A stretch of DNA of 64,000 nt from Avena insularis (lineage: Eukaryota; Streptophyta; Magnoliopsida; Poales; Poaceae). The notes below the pieces were generated by a model. The model was given only the letters and a program-made list of their open reading frames with translations, was not told where the DNA came from and did not search any database. The stretch covers positions 70,356,253 to 70,420,252 of the forward strand of contig CM042688.1 in the NCBI GenBank assembly GCA_023614405.1, read 5' to 3'. The position numbers were made by a program, and so were the translations under genes. Positions 33,714 to 47,000 of this stretch are shown one piece after another (positions within the stretch are counted from its first letter, which is position 1; the number at the start of each line of letters is the position of its first letter).

Positions 33714-35895
33714 ACATCCCCAAGCTTAACTCCTGCTCGTCCTCGAGTAGGTAAGTGATAAAAAGAAAGAATAATTTTTTAGGTGACATGCACCATCAAA
33801 GACTTGATCAAAGTATTTGTAAAACATTCAAGGCTGGGATCATAGTACTTCAATCATAACATGAAAGACAAAGTTCTAGCAATAAGCAAAAAACTATGAT
33901 GCAACATGAAAAGGGAGAAACAAAAGATTCATGAATAACAATGCTTTGCAAGACGTTTGTTTGTTTCACATAAAGAAAACATAGAATAATGGTATTTAGC
34001 TTGCCCCTCAATAGAGTAGCAAATGTAAATGCATAGGACACCTTCAAAGTTCATAAGAGTGACTAGATACAATAGTTTAAAACAAGCAATATCAAGTTAT
34101 GCATCAATCAACTAGTCTTGGGACAATGCACATAGAACTAAGAATGGCCACTATGCTCTCAAAATAGGTGCATAAAGGTAGAAGGGGGAGACTCAATATG
34201 TAATGGTGGAAGAAAGGCCTTCATAAAAGGAAGTAGGGATTCAAGTCTCATAAAGAGCTTCCAAAAATTATGGTACTTATAGCTTTCAGCTCTCATTGCC
34301 CTATCATAAGCCTCTTGAAGTGATTAAGGTTAAAGTGAACAAACTATGGTGTACATGCTTAACGAAGTATAAGTTAGAAATCTCATGTCCCTTGTATACG
34401 AGGGCCGCTCCTCATGCTACTCAAGTTTAGTCACCGGTAAGTTCTTGTCATAAAAGTACATGTGTATCATAGAGAACCGCCAGCGGGTACCTTGCCCGAT
34501 GATACGGAAGAATCCCCATATCAAAATGACAAGGCAAGCAGACAACGAGCATCTCAGCAATCTTCTTATTTACCATGGGAATATGGTGCTTTTTTCTCTC
34601 TTTCCTCTTTTCATAATCTCTTTTTTTCTTTTCTCTTTTTTTTCTCAATATAGGACTCTTTTTTTATAAGAAGAATGCTTCATAGACAGCTCATTATGGT
34701 TATGTTGCAGGTTTCCACCATGTCAGCATGGATTAGACCAGCGGCCCAGGCGTTTCTCTAACACATATACATAACTCCATGGACTTATAAGCCCCCCTTT
34801 CATTTCACACCGACGACATCCATATACAAAAGAGCATGATATCAACTAGGTACAAAGTACCAAGTGCAATGTTGAAAGCGTTCCCCATGAAAGCATGGTT
34901 CTGCTAATTCCTAGCAAATAAGTGCAAGCATATACAACATAGACGACACAATGGTTCAAGTTTATTAAGGGCAATAAAAGTAAAGTGTCCCATCAAGTTC
35001 GTGAGAGCTTTAATCACTAGTTTTCTCATAACAAGTTTAATTTGGAAGGTAAACAAAAGCATGAATATACTTGGAATAGCATAAGCTAGTAGGAAGGTAT
35101 GGTGGACTCTTTGGAATAACTTGGTTTAGGGAGTTGGATGCATGAGTGGAACTCATACTTTGTTGTGGAGGCTAGCAAAAGACTGGGAGCGACAAACTAA
35201 GAGAGCAATAATGGCCATAATCATGCAGAGCGACAAAACATCATTGATCAAAGCATAAAGTGATACTACAAGTTGAAAACTAAAGGATCATAAAGGCTTA
35301 GGTGACTTGAGATAGTCATAACATGGTGTGAGCATGCGCCAAGTCAACCCAAATAAAGCATCAAAGGAGAATACCACTATACTATGCTTTAATATGCTAA
35401 AACAACGCATGATTCATCCAAGGCACATTAATCAATCTCAATTGTTTATAACAAGTCATGCTACAGCAAAGAATACTAAGAATAAAGCCAAAAAATATCA
35501 AGCATGGCATGACAGAGCATAGGCCATAGTCAAAAACAAGCTCTTTTTACCACATAAGTATGAACTTTCCTACTCTTTTCCAAACCAAACCAAACCAAAC
35601 TATATGCAAACCAATGTATGAAAGAGGGGGTCCAACCAATTTATTCAAAAAACTAAGCAAATAAAAGCAAACGAAAAAATAAAATGAAAACGAAAAATAA
35701 GACACTCCCAGAACAACACAACTATGCATGAAACAATAAAAATGAAGCGTTTGGAAGAAACCTGGAATTTTTATTGATGAAGAAGAGGATGCCTTGGGCA
35801 TCCCCAAGATTTGACGCTTGTACTTCTTGGATATTTCTTGGGGTGACACGCTGGCATCCCCAAGCTTGAGCTTTAGTCCATCCCTCATCTCATTA
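33714..35895 (-). other. Athila-like 3' non-coding region
   Basis: About 2.2 kb between the Gypsy-2 insertion and the 3' LTR with no recognisable coding sequence. It ends beside the LTR with the purine-rich tract read on the minus strand as GTTAAGCTTGGGGATGT. The frame at 35547-35888 (minus) has no family resemblance. Confidence 0.75.
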
Positions 35896-36702
35896 TGTTG
35901 GGGGGATACCCCCGGGTAGGGTCACTCCGGGGTATAACGACCGAGTTAGCCGAGGTTCGGCAAGGTCAAAGCGGATGCTGACCGGGTCACCTCAAGGCAG
36001 TCCGAATCACGGAGTAACCCGGACCAGGGGGGTCGCCTAACGTTGTCTCATCCGACTTAAGGAGTAAGTCAAAAATGCTTGTCTAACTTATATGTAGGAA
36101 CAGGTGTGGCCGGATCTACTATGATCCGGATCCTCGCTTAGCTTCTGGGAGAAGGAAGGAATCTCTCTGGTTAAAAAAGAAGGTCCGGTACGCACTGCAT
36201 GAGCGAATAAAGCAAGGGCGGGACCACCGGGTCATGGACGACAAGGGTGACGACGCTCACGTCGGCTGACGCAGGCGCCGCAGAGGCTTACGTCGCTAAA
36301 GCATGTGTGACGCAGGGGAAAAGTACCCTGGTCGGGTTACCACTTTGGGAGGGGGCATATTCTTAGGAATATGCCTCCACGTATGCCCTAGGCCAGGACC
36401 GAACCTCCTCTATATAAGGGGGTTAGGGTTCTGGTAGAGGGGGTGGGTTGAGCATTAGTTGGTTTGGTAGTTGCATAGCACTAGTTGATCTAGGGTTCTT
36501 GGGGAAGATAGTAGGCAAGAGTAAGAGAGCACCTTCTTCCTCCTCTCGCCAATACAGCTCAAGGAGCACTTGTAATCTTGGAGATATAGCAATATAAACT
36601 TCTGTGTGGAGAATCACTCCACTATCCCTCCCTGGATTCCCCTAGCACATATTAGTCCCCACCTTTAGCCTATCCATGGCATCTGTCGTGACACCACCAC
36701 AC
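35896..36702 (+). repeat. Gypsy-2 5' LTR
   Basis: Starts TGTTGGGGGATACCCCCGGG. A TATA box TCTATATAAGG is at about 36409-36419. The right edge (CACCACCACAC) is blurred by a small change compared with the 3' LTR end CACCACCACGACA. Confidence 0.93.
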
Positions 36703-36722
36703 GATTGGCGCCCACTGCTAGC
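36703..36722 (+). promoter_or_regulatory. Gypsy-2 primer-binding site
   Basis: GATTGGCGCCCACTGCTAGC follows the LTR. The GGCGCCCAC core is shared with the equivalent site of Gypsy-1 (GGCACCCAC) and other grass Gypsy elements. Confidence 0.7.
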
Positions 36723-39267
36723 GGCGCTAGCAGTGAAGATCGGACGGAAACTTCATCGGCAGCAGCGCATAAATCTCGGGCTCGTTCAGCGCTTTGGGCG
36801 TTGGATTCGTCGGCGACAACGCTGCAGCGCGCCGCTTCCAGCAAGAGCGGCCTCTTCGTCAAGCTCGGCGCGCACAAGTCTACGTTGCTGTGGACGTCTC
36901 GTGCGTTCATCTGCGTCGTGTCATCGATCTTGAACCACCCTCACTTGGCTCATGGTAGCGTATCGCTCGCTCCGGACCATGCGGAGGTGATGATGATGCA
37001 CAGTGCGGCGCAAGCAAGACCCAGCGCCGGACCGGAGGTAACACCTAAGGCACCGAGGAAAGGTAGAGGACCTCCACTAGAGAGGCCTGAGAACGTCTTG
37101 AGGAAGCTATGGATAGCTTGGCTAACCCGTAGCAGTGGTAGATCCGGCTCGAGCCGCAGCCGAGCTAGAGGAAACTCGGCAAAAGATACTGGAGGGCGCA
37201 AAGAAAATAGCCGCGGCTCAGCAGTCGCTGAACATGACGCTGCGTGAGTATGCAAAGGCAAACAAGGTTGATGCAGTAAATATAAAAGGGAGAAATCTCA
37301 TAAGTGAGATGAACAGAGAAGGTGATGATGGAGAAGAAGGGTCGGAAAACTATCTGTCTGTGGGGTTGCCGAAGTATAGTACCCCGGCGAAGAACCTCAG
37401 AGCAGCAGATGCAGCTGCGTCCGAGCTAGAGGGTCTGACGGGTGAGGCCCGTCAAAGACAGCAAGACAGGGTTAACGAGCTAGTTTAGATCGCGAACAGG
37501 CAGAACGAGGAGCTGCTGAGAGCTAACCCGGAGAGAGATGGGGCTTCCAAGATCGTCCATTCGGTGATGGGTAACCCGGAGAGATCCGCTGGAGCCGCAT
37601 CATCGCCTCATGGCGGTCCGAGGAGAGAAGAGGTAGTAACCTCGGCCAGACGGAACAAACAGATCGTCCCGTACGACCCAACACGTGCGGGAAAAGAAAA
37701 AGAGATGCGGAAAGGTGATGATCGACGGAGTGTGAGCCGAGGTGAAGCTGGCCAAGGTAATCACAACCAAGGCAATGCCGGTCAAGGGAACGCTGCCAAC
37801 AGCAATGCCGGACAGCGCAACTCCACAGCAGCAGGACAACCGCAACAGCGGAATATACCAAGGCAAGAGCAAAGCGTCGGCCGAGGTATGCAGTAGAAAG
37901 GTGCGCAACGGGAGCAAAACCGATACAATGACGGTGATTCGGAAATGGTGAACGCAGGGTATCCCAGACCAGACTATCACGTGATAGGGTCTAGATTGGG
38001 AAGCAGGGATTTGATGCCGGATGACGCTAGGTTAAAACTGGATCACCTGTACAGGTCAGAACAGATCGAATGTCAAGGTCCTCCGGGCCTAGCGTGCTTT
38101 GGACCCCGGATCATGAAGGAACCGCCGGTACCAAACTTCCAGTTACCCAGAGGCATGAAGACGTATGACGGAAGTACCAAGCCAGAGGATTGGCTGATAA
38201 ACTACGCTACGACGGTGAAAATTGCAACTGGCAACTTGAGATGGGTTGTGCGTTACATGCCCCAGATGTTGGAAGGACCAGCCAGAGTATGGCTGAATAA
38301 TTTACCACCTGGAAGCATCAACTGCTGGATAGATTTTGAAGAAATGTTCATCAGCAACTTCTCAAGTACGTATCAGAGACCGAATAGACCGCAGACCCTG
38401 GCAATGTGCAAGCAAAGACCTAACGAGATGGATCATGAATTCTTGACCCGGTGGTGTACCGTGAGAAACTCGTGTGAAGGTGTCATAGAGTCACAGGCCA
38501 TAGCGTGGTTTGCGCAAGGGTGCAGATACGGCAGTGAGCTGTGGATGAAGTTGCAAAGGAAAATGCCAGTTACGCTGGCAGAAATGATGCGGATTGCTGA
38601 TTCGTATGCATTGGGCGATCCGACTCAACCTAGGCTCGCGCCAAGTGAGTCAAACGAGGAATACTATCAGAGGGATGGAGCTGGGTCATCCCGGAGAAAT
38701 GATTACAGAGGAAAAAGGAGAGATGATTGACCGGATCATCGTTACGGTTCGCAACAAGTTGCAGCCGTGAATCAAGATCAACCCGGATTAGGGAGTAACC
38801 AACGCCAGAGAACTGGAGGGCAGTGGACTCCCAGAAATGATGGCAAGAAGACATGGACTCTGGAGCAGAAGAAACAGTGGCAGGAAAAGAAAGACCGTCT
38901 GAGGTATACCTACGAGTCAATGCTGGACCACCCATGTAAGTTTCACACACCAAATCCGAATAGCCCGGCGGGTCACACGACGAGGCAATGTGAGTGGATG
39001 CGTAAGATAGAGCAAGGTGGTTCGGGGAATGCTCAGGCACCCCGGAATGATCAACCTCGGCAGGAGTTACCTCGGCAGCAATTGCTCTCTGGAGCAAACA
39101 CGCAACATCTAATGTTGCCTCCCCGTCCGCCAAGGTATGACAACAATGAGAGAAGAGATGCAGTGCATCAGGTGGAAAATCAGCAACAACCGGATCAGAG
39201 GTACCCGGAAACGAGGGAAGGAATGAGTACAGGGAACATCACCAGAGTTATTGTGTGTTCACGGTGA
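36705..39267 (+). pseudogene. Gypsy-2 gag
   Basis: The N-terminal part is open from 36705 (MAPTASGASS) in one frame and then shifts near 37150 to the main frame, which runs to 39267 with stops at 37486, 37894, 38728 and 39265. It contains the YSTPAKNLRAADAAASEL block and the retrotransposon gag core (TKPEDWLINYATTVKI, ARVWLNNLPPGSINCWIDFE, EFLTRWCTVRNSCEGV, TLAEMMRIADSYALG). A Cys/His cluster (HPCKFHTPN ... HTTRQCEWM) may serve as the nucleic-acid knuckle. Three of the stops fit CGA-to-TGA or CAG-to-TAG changes. Confidence 0.88.
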
Positions 39268-39285
39268 GAAGCAGATAGAAAGAGC

Positions 39286-39800
39286 TTGCGGCGCCGACAT
39301 ATGGAGGTCAATGCGGTCATGCCAGCGATGAGGTACATGCCTTGGTCGGACCAGGAAATCACCTGGAACATCAAAGATCATCCTAAACTTATGCCGAGCC
39401 CAGGTTCGTATGCGCTAGTGCTAGATCCGACATTCATTGGACCGAACATCAATGTGAGGTTCTCCAAGGTTTTGATTGATAATGGCAGTAGCATTAACAT
39501 CATGTATGCGGATACGATGCGCAAGTTTGGCATCTCGGAGAACATGCTCTAGGCTACGAGAACAACTTTCCATGGCATAGTACCAGGCATTTCCTGTGAG
39601 CCCATAGGCAAAATCTAGGTCGACGTGTTATTCGACACAAGGGATAACTGCCGAACTGAAAATCTGGAGTTTGAAGTGGTGAACTTGGAAAGTGCGTATC
39701 ATGCGTTACTCAGAAGACCAGCATTGAACAAATTCCTAGCAAGCTGTCACATCAGTTATCTGAAGATGAAGTTGCCCGGGCCAAATGGAGTGATTACCAT
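39286..39800 (+). pseudogene. Gypsy-2 aspartic protease
   Basis: The retropepsin-like block reads VLIDNGSSINIMYADTM (active site about 39478-39486). The usual Tat sequence has a D-G/S-G-S motif, here D-N-G-S, so the middle residue is unusual. The flap and C-terminal part (FHGIVPGISCEPIGKI ... FEVVNLESAYHALLRRPAL) are typical. Two stops, at 39550 and 39616-39618, interrupt it. Confidence 0.8.
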
Positions 39801-41406
39801 TGCTGGAGATTTCCGACGTTCCATGGAGTGTGCTTCAGCCGGGTCTAACCTAGCCGAGTCACTCGTGATTGCGCAAGAGAAAAGAAAAATCCAAGAGGTG
39901 GCGGCATTAGCTCAGTCCGCGCAACAATATATGCCGGCGTTAAGTAACCCGCATGGCAGCGTTTCATTTCAAGCCGCAAAGGACACCAAGAAGGTCCCAA
40001 TTGACAACATGTTCCCAGAGCGCACCATCACAATTGGTGCCGGGTTGACTGAAGAAAGCGAGCTCGTCAACTTCCTCCGTGAGAATCGGGATATTTTTGC
40101 TTGGTCTACACATGACCTGCAAGGTGTTCCGAGGGAGTTGGCCGAGCACTCTTTGAACGTAAGACCCGGAACAAGGCCGGTGAAGCAACCTCTCCGCCGC
40201 TTCGCCGAGGATAGGAGAAAAGTCATTGGAGACGAGATAGCTCGGTTACTGGCAGCAGGATTCATCATGGAGGTACTATATCCGGATTGGCTCTCTAATC
40301 CGGTGCTGGTAGAAAAGAAGAAGGACGATCCGAACGTGGCAGTGGTTTGGCGCATGTGTATCGATTACACGAACCTGAACAAGGCGTGTCTAAAAGATCC
40401 ATTTCCACTGCCGAGGATAGATCAGGTCATAGACTCGACCGCGGGATGCAAACTGTTGTCATTCATTGATGCATATTCTGGCTTCCACCAGATACCTCTG
40501 AACCCGGATGATCAAATAAAAACGGCGTTTATTACCCCGTACGGGGCTTACTGCTATCGCACTATGCCGTTCGGTTTACGTAATGCAGGTGCAACGTACC
40601 AAAGATGTATGCAAAAATGTTTGCACGACCAAATAGGTCAAAACGTACAAGTATACGTGGATGATGTGGTTATCAAGACCAAGGAAAGCACAACGCTCCT
40701 TGACGACATAAGGCAAACATTCACGAACTTGAGAAGGTTCCGGATGAAGCTTAACCCAGAAAAATGTACCTTCGGTGTCCCGGCTGGAAAATTACTCGGA
40801 TTTCTCGTCTCCAGCCGAGGTATTGAAGTTAATCCAACTAAGATCTGAGCCATCAAACGAATGGAACTGCCCAAGTGTCTCAATGATGTCCAGAAGTTCA
40901 CTAGATGCCTGGCATCGTTGAGTCGGTTTGTATGTCAGTTGGGAGAAAAGGCACTGCCTCTCTACCAACTCATGAAAAAGTCGGATAAATTCGTTTGGAT
41001 GCCACAGGCCGATGAAGCCTTTGCCCACTTGAAAAAGATGTTGGCCACTGTGCCAGTGTTAGCCTCTCCACTATCAAAGGAGCCAATGTTACTCTACGTA
41101 GCCGCAACCAACCGAGTTGTAAGTGCAGTAATCATAGTGGAGCGCAATGAAGAGGGTAAGTCGGTGCAGAGGCTAGTGTATTACCTGAGCGAGGTATTGT
41201 CTGCCTCAAAATAGAACTACCCGCACTTTCAAAAGGTGGCATACGGTGTCTATATGGCGGCGAAGAAGTTAAAGCATTACTTTGAGGAGCACCCCATCAA
41301 AGTGATATGTGAGGCTCCCATATCCGAGATAATGGGTAACAAGGATGCGAGTGGCAGGATCGCAAAATGGGCAATTGAGCTAGCCCTTATGCTTGATCTG
41401 ACGTAA
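39801..41406 (+). pseudogene. Gypsy-2 reverse transcriptase and RNase H (first part)
   Basis: Open from 39625 to 40848 without a break. RT motifs are GFIMEVLYPDWLSNPVLVEK, MCIDYTNLNKACLKDPFPLP, LSFIDAYSGFHQI, and the catalytic VYVDDVVIKTK (YVDD at 40654-40665). After a stop at 40846-40848 (CGA-to-TGA type) the connection and first RNase H part continue (FVWMPQADEAFAHLKKML, YYLSEVLSASK) to a frameshift near 41402. The polymerase copies element RNA into DNA. Confidence 0.92.
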
Positions 41407-41489
41407 GAGAAGCGATCAAATTTCAGGCTGTGGCGGACTTTTTTGTGGATTGGGCCGAGGTACAATACGAACCACCACCACCAGATCCA

Positions 41490-42401
41490 AATTACTGGAG
41501 GATGCACTTTGACGGGTCGAAAACCAAAACCGGATTAGGCGTCGGGGTTGTTCTTACCTCGCCAAAGAAGGATCAGCTAAAGTACGTATTGTAGATCCAT
41601 TTCGCGGCATCGAACAATGTCGCTGAGTATGAGGCTCTTGTGCATGGCCTCAAAGTGGCAAAGGAGATTGGTATACGTCGGATAATATGCTTTGGTGACT
41701 TGGACCTGGTGGTGCAACAGGTGTCCGGAGTGTGGGACGCCCTGGATCCAAACATGGCACTATACAAATTTCACGTGCAGAAGATATCTGGTTACTTCGA
41801 GGGGTGTGAATTTCACCATGTACCCCGGGCGGAAGACGAGGCTGCCGACATGTTGTCGAAGCTCGGATCGACCAGACAGGCAATTCCACCAGGTGTAGCA
41901 TTGGAACACCTCAGAAAACCGTCTATCAGGACGTCCCCAGGAACCAACTCGATCTATGTCCCGGAAAATACGGAATCCGGAGCTGAGCCCATGGACATTG
42001 ACATAGGAGGTGATACGCAAGACCCGAGGACTGCCTCGGCAAACCCGGGGACTGCTCAGCGTGATCCGGATGAAGTTATGCCGGTGGATCAGATGGAAAT
42101 TGATGAGGAGATATTCCCTCCACGAGCCATACCAGCTTGGGCACTGCCTATATTCCAATTCCTGAAAGACGGAACGTTACCCGCTGAGGAGGTGTTAGCC
42201 AGGCAAACTCAGAGGAGGGCAAAAGCATACACAATCATTAGTTCCGAGTTATACAAACAGGGTGTAACCAATGTCCTCCAACGATGCGTTGACCCGGAAG
42301 AAGGGCTTGACATCCTCCGAGATATACACCAAGGAGAATGCGGGCATCATGCCTCATCCCGAGCCTTGGTGGCAAAGGCGTTCCGTCATGGATTCTACTA
42401 G
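41490..42401 (+). pseudogene. Gypsy-2 second RNase H domain and linker to integrase
   Basis: In the second frame the plant-type (archaeal-like) RNase H is readable: MHFDGSKTKTGLGVGVVL near 41500-41555, NNVAEYEALVHGLKVAKE, ICFGDLDLVVQQ and FHHVPRAEDEAADMLSKL, so Asp, Glu, Asp and the late Asp are present. A stop (TAG) lies at about 41593. The extra RNase H is a feature of the Tat lineage. The linker to integrase runs to about 42270 and leads to the zinc module (GECGHHASSRALVAKAFRHG). A TGG-to-TAG stop is at about 42400. Confidence 0.85.
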
Positions 42402-43402
42402 CCAAGTGCCTTGGAACAAGCAGAAGATCTGGTGAGAGAATGCAATGGTTGTCAGAGGTACGCCACCAAGACACATATGCCTATGTCGGAACTCAAGACC
42501 ATACCAATTACGTGGCCATTTGTTGTATGGTGCTTGGATATGGTTGGCCCGTTCAAACCGGCGAGAGGAAACATGACACACATTTTGGTCATGGTGGACA
42601 AGTTTACAAAATGGATTGAAGTGAAACCTATAAGAAAATGTGATGGAGCTACGGCCGTGACATTTCTCAAAGACATCATCTTGAGATACGGTTATCCACA
42701 CAGTATTATAGCTGATAATGGAACAAATTTTGCGGAAGGAGCATTTGCGCGCTTATGCCGAGATAAGAAGATCTGACTCAACGTCGCCTCGGTAGCCCAC
42801 CCCGCATCGAACGGACAAGTGGAAAGATCCAACGGATTAGTATTATCCGGGATAAAACCCCGGCTCATTGAGCCGCTGCAAAGATCAGCGGGCTGCTGGA
42901 TAGAAGAACTACCAGCGGTATTGTGGAGCTTAAGAACAACTCCGAATCGATCAACAGGATATACGCCATTCTTTCTAGTATATGGGGCATAAGCTGTATT
43001 ACCAGCCGACATAGAGCATGATTCGCCTAGGGTCACCCAATACACAGAAGACGAAGTGCAAGAAGCCCGGCAAAATGATGTTGATCTGCTGGAAGAAGCG
43101 AGAGAACTGGCACTGTCCAGATCCGCCATATATCAGCAAAACCTCCGACACTATCATAGCCGGAAAGTGTGCCCCCGAGTCTTCCGGGAAGGCGATCTGG
43201 TGCTCCGGTTGGTACAACGTACTACTTGCATGCATAAACTATCCCCCCATGGGAAGGGCCATTCATTGTGAGCAAAGCATTGCACAATGATTCTTACTAT
43301 CTTATAGATGCAAAGCCACAGGAAAAGAACAAGGCAGACAGGTCCGGAGAGGAATCCAAGCGACCGTGGAATGTAGCACTACTTCGTCCCTTCTACACTT
43401 AG
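42402..43402 (+). pseudogene. Gypsy-2 integrase
   Basis: The zinc cysteines are in CNGCQRYA. The catalytic core has Asp in WCLDMVGPF (42537-42539), Asp in IADNGTNF (42714-42716) and Glu in NGQVERSNG (42822-42824), a DD35E spacing. The C-terminal domain has PFFLVYGA ... REGDLVLR, and after a frameshift near 43250 the end WNVALLRPFYT with stop at 43400-43402. Stops at 42774 (CGA-to-TGA type) and 42989-42991 break the frame. Confidence 0.88.
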
Positions 43403-44013
43403 CTGAGAAGTATATGTATCCGAGTCATCTCATATGTTGGTATGTATGTCGGCAATCAGCTTATCAATGAAATAGCAGCGCCTCGAGCAGTAACTCAGGG
43501 ACTGCCTTAATAATGTTTGTCGTAATTTCTTATGCGGTAGCTGGAATAAGTCGTTCTACTTAACCCGAATTAGTAATGTGTGAGCACCAAAAACCCAACC
43601 CTTCGACTTGCTGCTGTCCAACAAGAATTGGCTTCATGGAAAGCAAGGGAACAAGTTTGGAATTGCGTAGCACATGAAAAACGACTAAGGAAACGAATTT
43701 ATTCAAGATAACATTTGTTTTTTCGGACTAACCCTGTTTTTATTTTCAAGTTATTATGCTGAATTATTTTGAGCCAAGCCTCAAAGTTTCTAAGTATTGT
43801 TAAGACAATTTTTGAAGCTCGGATTCGTCAGTCGTAAAACCGAATCAAGGTAGACACGGACCGAGCCAAAGAATTGGACGAACAAGAAAATGAAACTCGG
43901 GTACTACGCCCAAGTTAATCCGGCATAAAAACGTAGTAGCAAAATATCACATATCCAGCATACAATTGCACCCGGCATACCGGGGATCTGATAAATTTTC
44001 AAGTTTTTTAGAA
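43403..44013 (+). other. Gypsy-2 3' region between pol and the antisense gene
   Basis: About 600 bp without a recognisable gene on either strand. Confidence 0.7.
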
Positions 44014-47000
44014 CTAAGGAGCAGCAGGAGGAGCAGGTTCGGCGTCGTCGTCGATGTCTTCAATATCTGAAGCATCATCTTCCCCGTCCTCATCCGACCC
44101 ATCTTCAACATTCTCATTCTGCTCGTCCCCAGCGGATTCCAGGAAGCTCGGCCCTTCAATCCAGTCATGAATAGGAGAATATTCGACGAGGCTATAGGCG
44201 CAAGCCTGGCGCCGAGCTACCCACTCCAGATCATCGGTCCATCTGGATCCGGTGCGCCGGCGTGTGAGGAGGCTGAGGTCGATCTTCTCGTACCATGTGA
44301 GAATATGATGAAGGATGGTGTCAGCTGCAAAGACGACCAGTGATTCTCTCCAGAGGTCAAGCTGGGTCTCAACTTCCATTAATTTCTCGACGAGAGTCGC
44401 GATGGTCTCCGGGCCAGAACGTATTGAAAATGCGCACTGCAACGTCGAGGATATCCTTGCCATAATTCTTGATGGTCTCCACGCGAGAGGACAAGATGAC
44501 AAATAGGTTCTCCATGTCCAAGGGAATGTTCTCACCATCAGGAGCAATGGGGGTACCCCTCTCTCGGCGAAATTTGGCAACAGCAGCGCTGGCAATCGCA
44601 GTACCCTCTGGAAAGTGGTCTGGAAACAAGGCAAAAGAAGGTAAAGAAAAGACATATGAGGTAACCCGGAGAGTTATGTCGGACAAGGGAAAGGAACTTA
44701 CGAGAAATATGGCTATGGATCCGGGTCAACTCCTTGATGCAGGCATCACGGCTTTTGCGAAGTTGCTCAAGCTCAGCATTTGCCGACCCAAGCTGGACGT
44801 CGGATTCTTTGAGTAGGTCCTGGCCCTTAGAGATCTGGAGAGTAAGGTGCTCACGCTCTTCGGTGAAGTCCTAGCCAACCTTTTGGAGCTCAGTTTGGTG
44901 CTGGGCCTTCATCTTCTCCATCTCAGTTTTGAGCTTGGCAATCTCGTCGTTTTTAGTCCGGAGGAGAGCAAGTTCATCATTCTTTTTCTTCAGCTCAGCT
45001 TGATGCTGCCCTGCTTGTTCGAGAAAATGCAGCATCATATCAGGCACGGGCACACTATCCTCAAGCGATGCTGAAATAGTATGTTGACCCGGCAAAGCCG
45101 AGGAGTGAATGTTTGCCGAGCCAAGGAGAAGAAGAAATGGAAAACACTACAAGGTCGAACAAAAGAAGACATACCCCGGATTTCCTCCAAGTTCTTTTGC
45201 ATAATTTTGTTCTCAGCCTCTACCCCAGCTGCAAAAACCGAATGAGGAGATTAGTTCGGCGGAAGAAAATGAAGAAAAACGGAGAGGTGACGAGGGAGAA
45301 AATTACCTCTCTTTTCATGTTCTGCACCAAGTGCAACATGTTTTGCGCGCAGGATCTTGTGGGTATCAAGCAGGCATTGAAATTCGGCGCTCCGGCAATT
45401 GGTGGTTACCTGAAAGAAGTACAGAAGTGTAAAGTTAGCTTGGCACATATTCGAAGTGTACAAGATCCGGGCCAAGTGGAACTTAACCCGGCTCTAGGTG
45501 TGTGCATATTCGAAGTGTGCAAGATCCGGGTCAAGTGGAACTTAACCCGGCTCTAGGTGTGTGCATATTCGAAGTGGGCAAGATCCGGGCCAAGTGGAAC
45601 TTAACCCGGCTCTAGGTGTGTGCATATTCGAAGTGGGCAAGATCCGGGCCAAGTGGAACTTAACCCGGCTCTAGGTGTGTGCATATTTGGAGTTTACATG
45701 CAGCTACGTTGGTTTTCTAAAGAGCATCCGACCGAGTAACAAGCTACTCCCCCGGAGGCTCAGGGACTAATGGTTATTATCTACAGCATGTAAAGGACTT
45801 TTCCCAAACCCGGATATTATCTATGATGGTTTTGAAGTTTACATACCTCCATCATTCGCCCCGCGAGGTTAATTGCCTTGGCGGCAGTATTCATCTGGGC
45901 AGAAAATTCTGTGGGGCCGAACTTTTCCGGGAGATCGTCGTTGTAGACGAACTCCGCCTTGTTCTAGTTCATGACGAACTCGATAAGGCTCGGAGGGTAC
46001 CGTTCGCCAGTGGGCATGTGGGGTGCCACCAAGCCCTTCGCATGAGCTTCCTTCCTCTCAATTAGGGCAAGAGCTAGGCTGGTGTGCAGAACCATCTGTT
46101 GTGCATCGGTTGGCTCAGCAGGAAGATCCTTCGCTGCTGGTGATTTCTTCGGAAGCATTGACGATAGAGTTCGCTGCCCGACCTCGATGGATGCAGATTT
46201 GGTAGTATCCGGGGCCTTCTTGCCTTTAACTTGCTCGGAAGAAGTAAGTGCGGTGGACTTCCCTTTATAAGCTGCTGGAATAGTTCCTCGCCGAGGCTGA
46301 GATGACTCGGACGAGGCAGAAGAACTTGGCACTAGAGCTGTTGTGGGTTTCCTTGGTGCCGGGACAGGTAATGGCTCGGCAGCTGGTACTGGAGCTGCTG
46401 CTGGTGCTGGTGCTGGTGTTGCGGTAGACTCGGTGGTTGCTGGTTGCGGCAATGCCGAAGTGGTGGACACCGTCGCCTCGGCCGAACCGACCCCTCCTGC
46501 TCCGAGGTCGCGTTCCTCTCGATGAGGTACTGCAGAACCCGGAGCAGCCACAGAGCTCTCCGGATTAGGGCTCAGCGGGCGTGGCTCGTCGTCACGAGGA
46601 GGAGAAGGGCCGGACCGAAGGGGAGAAGATATGCTCGATCCGCTCTGAGGGACCTCCACAAGAGGCCTGCAAAAGAGAATGATGTTAGGAGTGAAATTAC
46701 CCCGGTGCAAGGAAAAGTGAGTTGCGCAGTGAAAAATGACTTACGCATCCGAGGTCTCAGCCTCCTTGGGTTTCCGGGCCCTCCGTGCCAGGGCTTTGCC
46801 TGCCCGCTTGGAGGCAGTCTTGTCTCCGGCCTTCTTTTGCCTTTTTGTGGGCTGAGAAGGTTCGGACGAAGAACTTGATGCGGATTCGCGCTTCTTCTTC
46901 GACGCCACCAGAACCGGCTCGCCCGTGGCAAGTGGAGGATCCTCGTGGATATGTCCACCGGGGTTAGCTGATGCCGGAAAGGCAAAAGAAAGAGGGACAG

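Noticed and set aside
45441..45690. 59-bp direct repeats as a CRISPR-like array
   Set aside because: The whole 59 bp is repeated with no unique spacers, so it is a plain tandem array.
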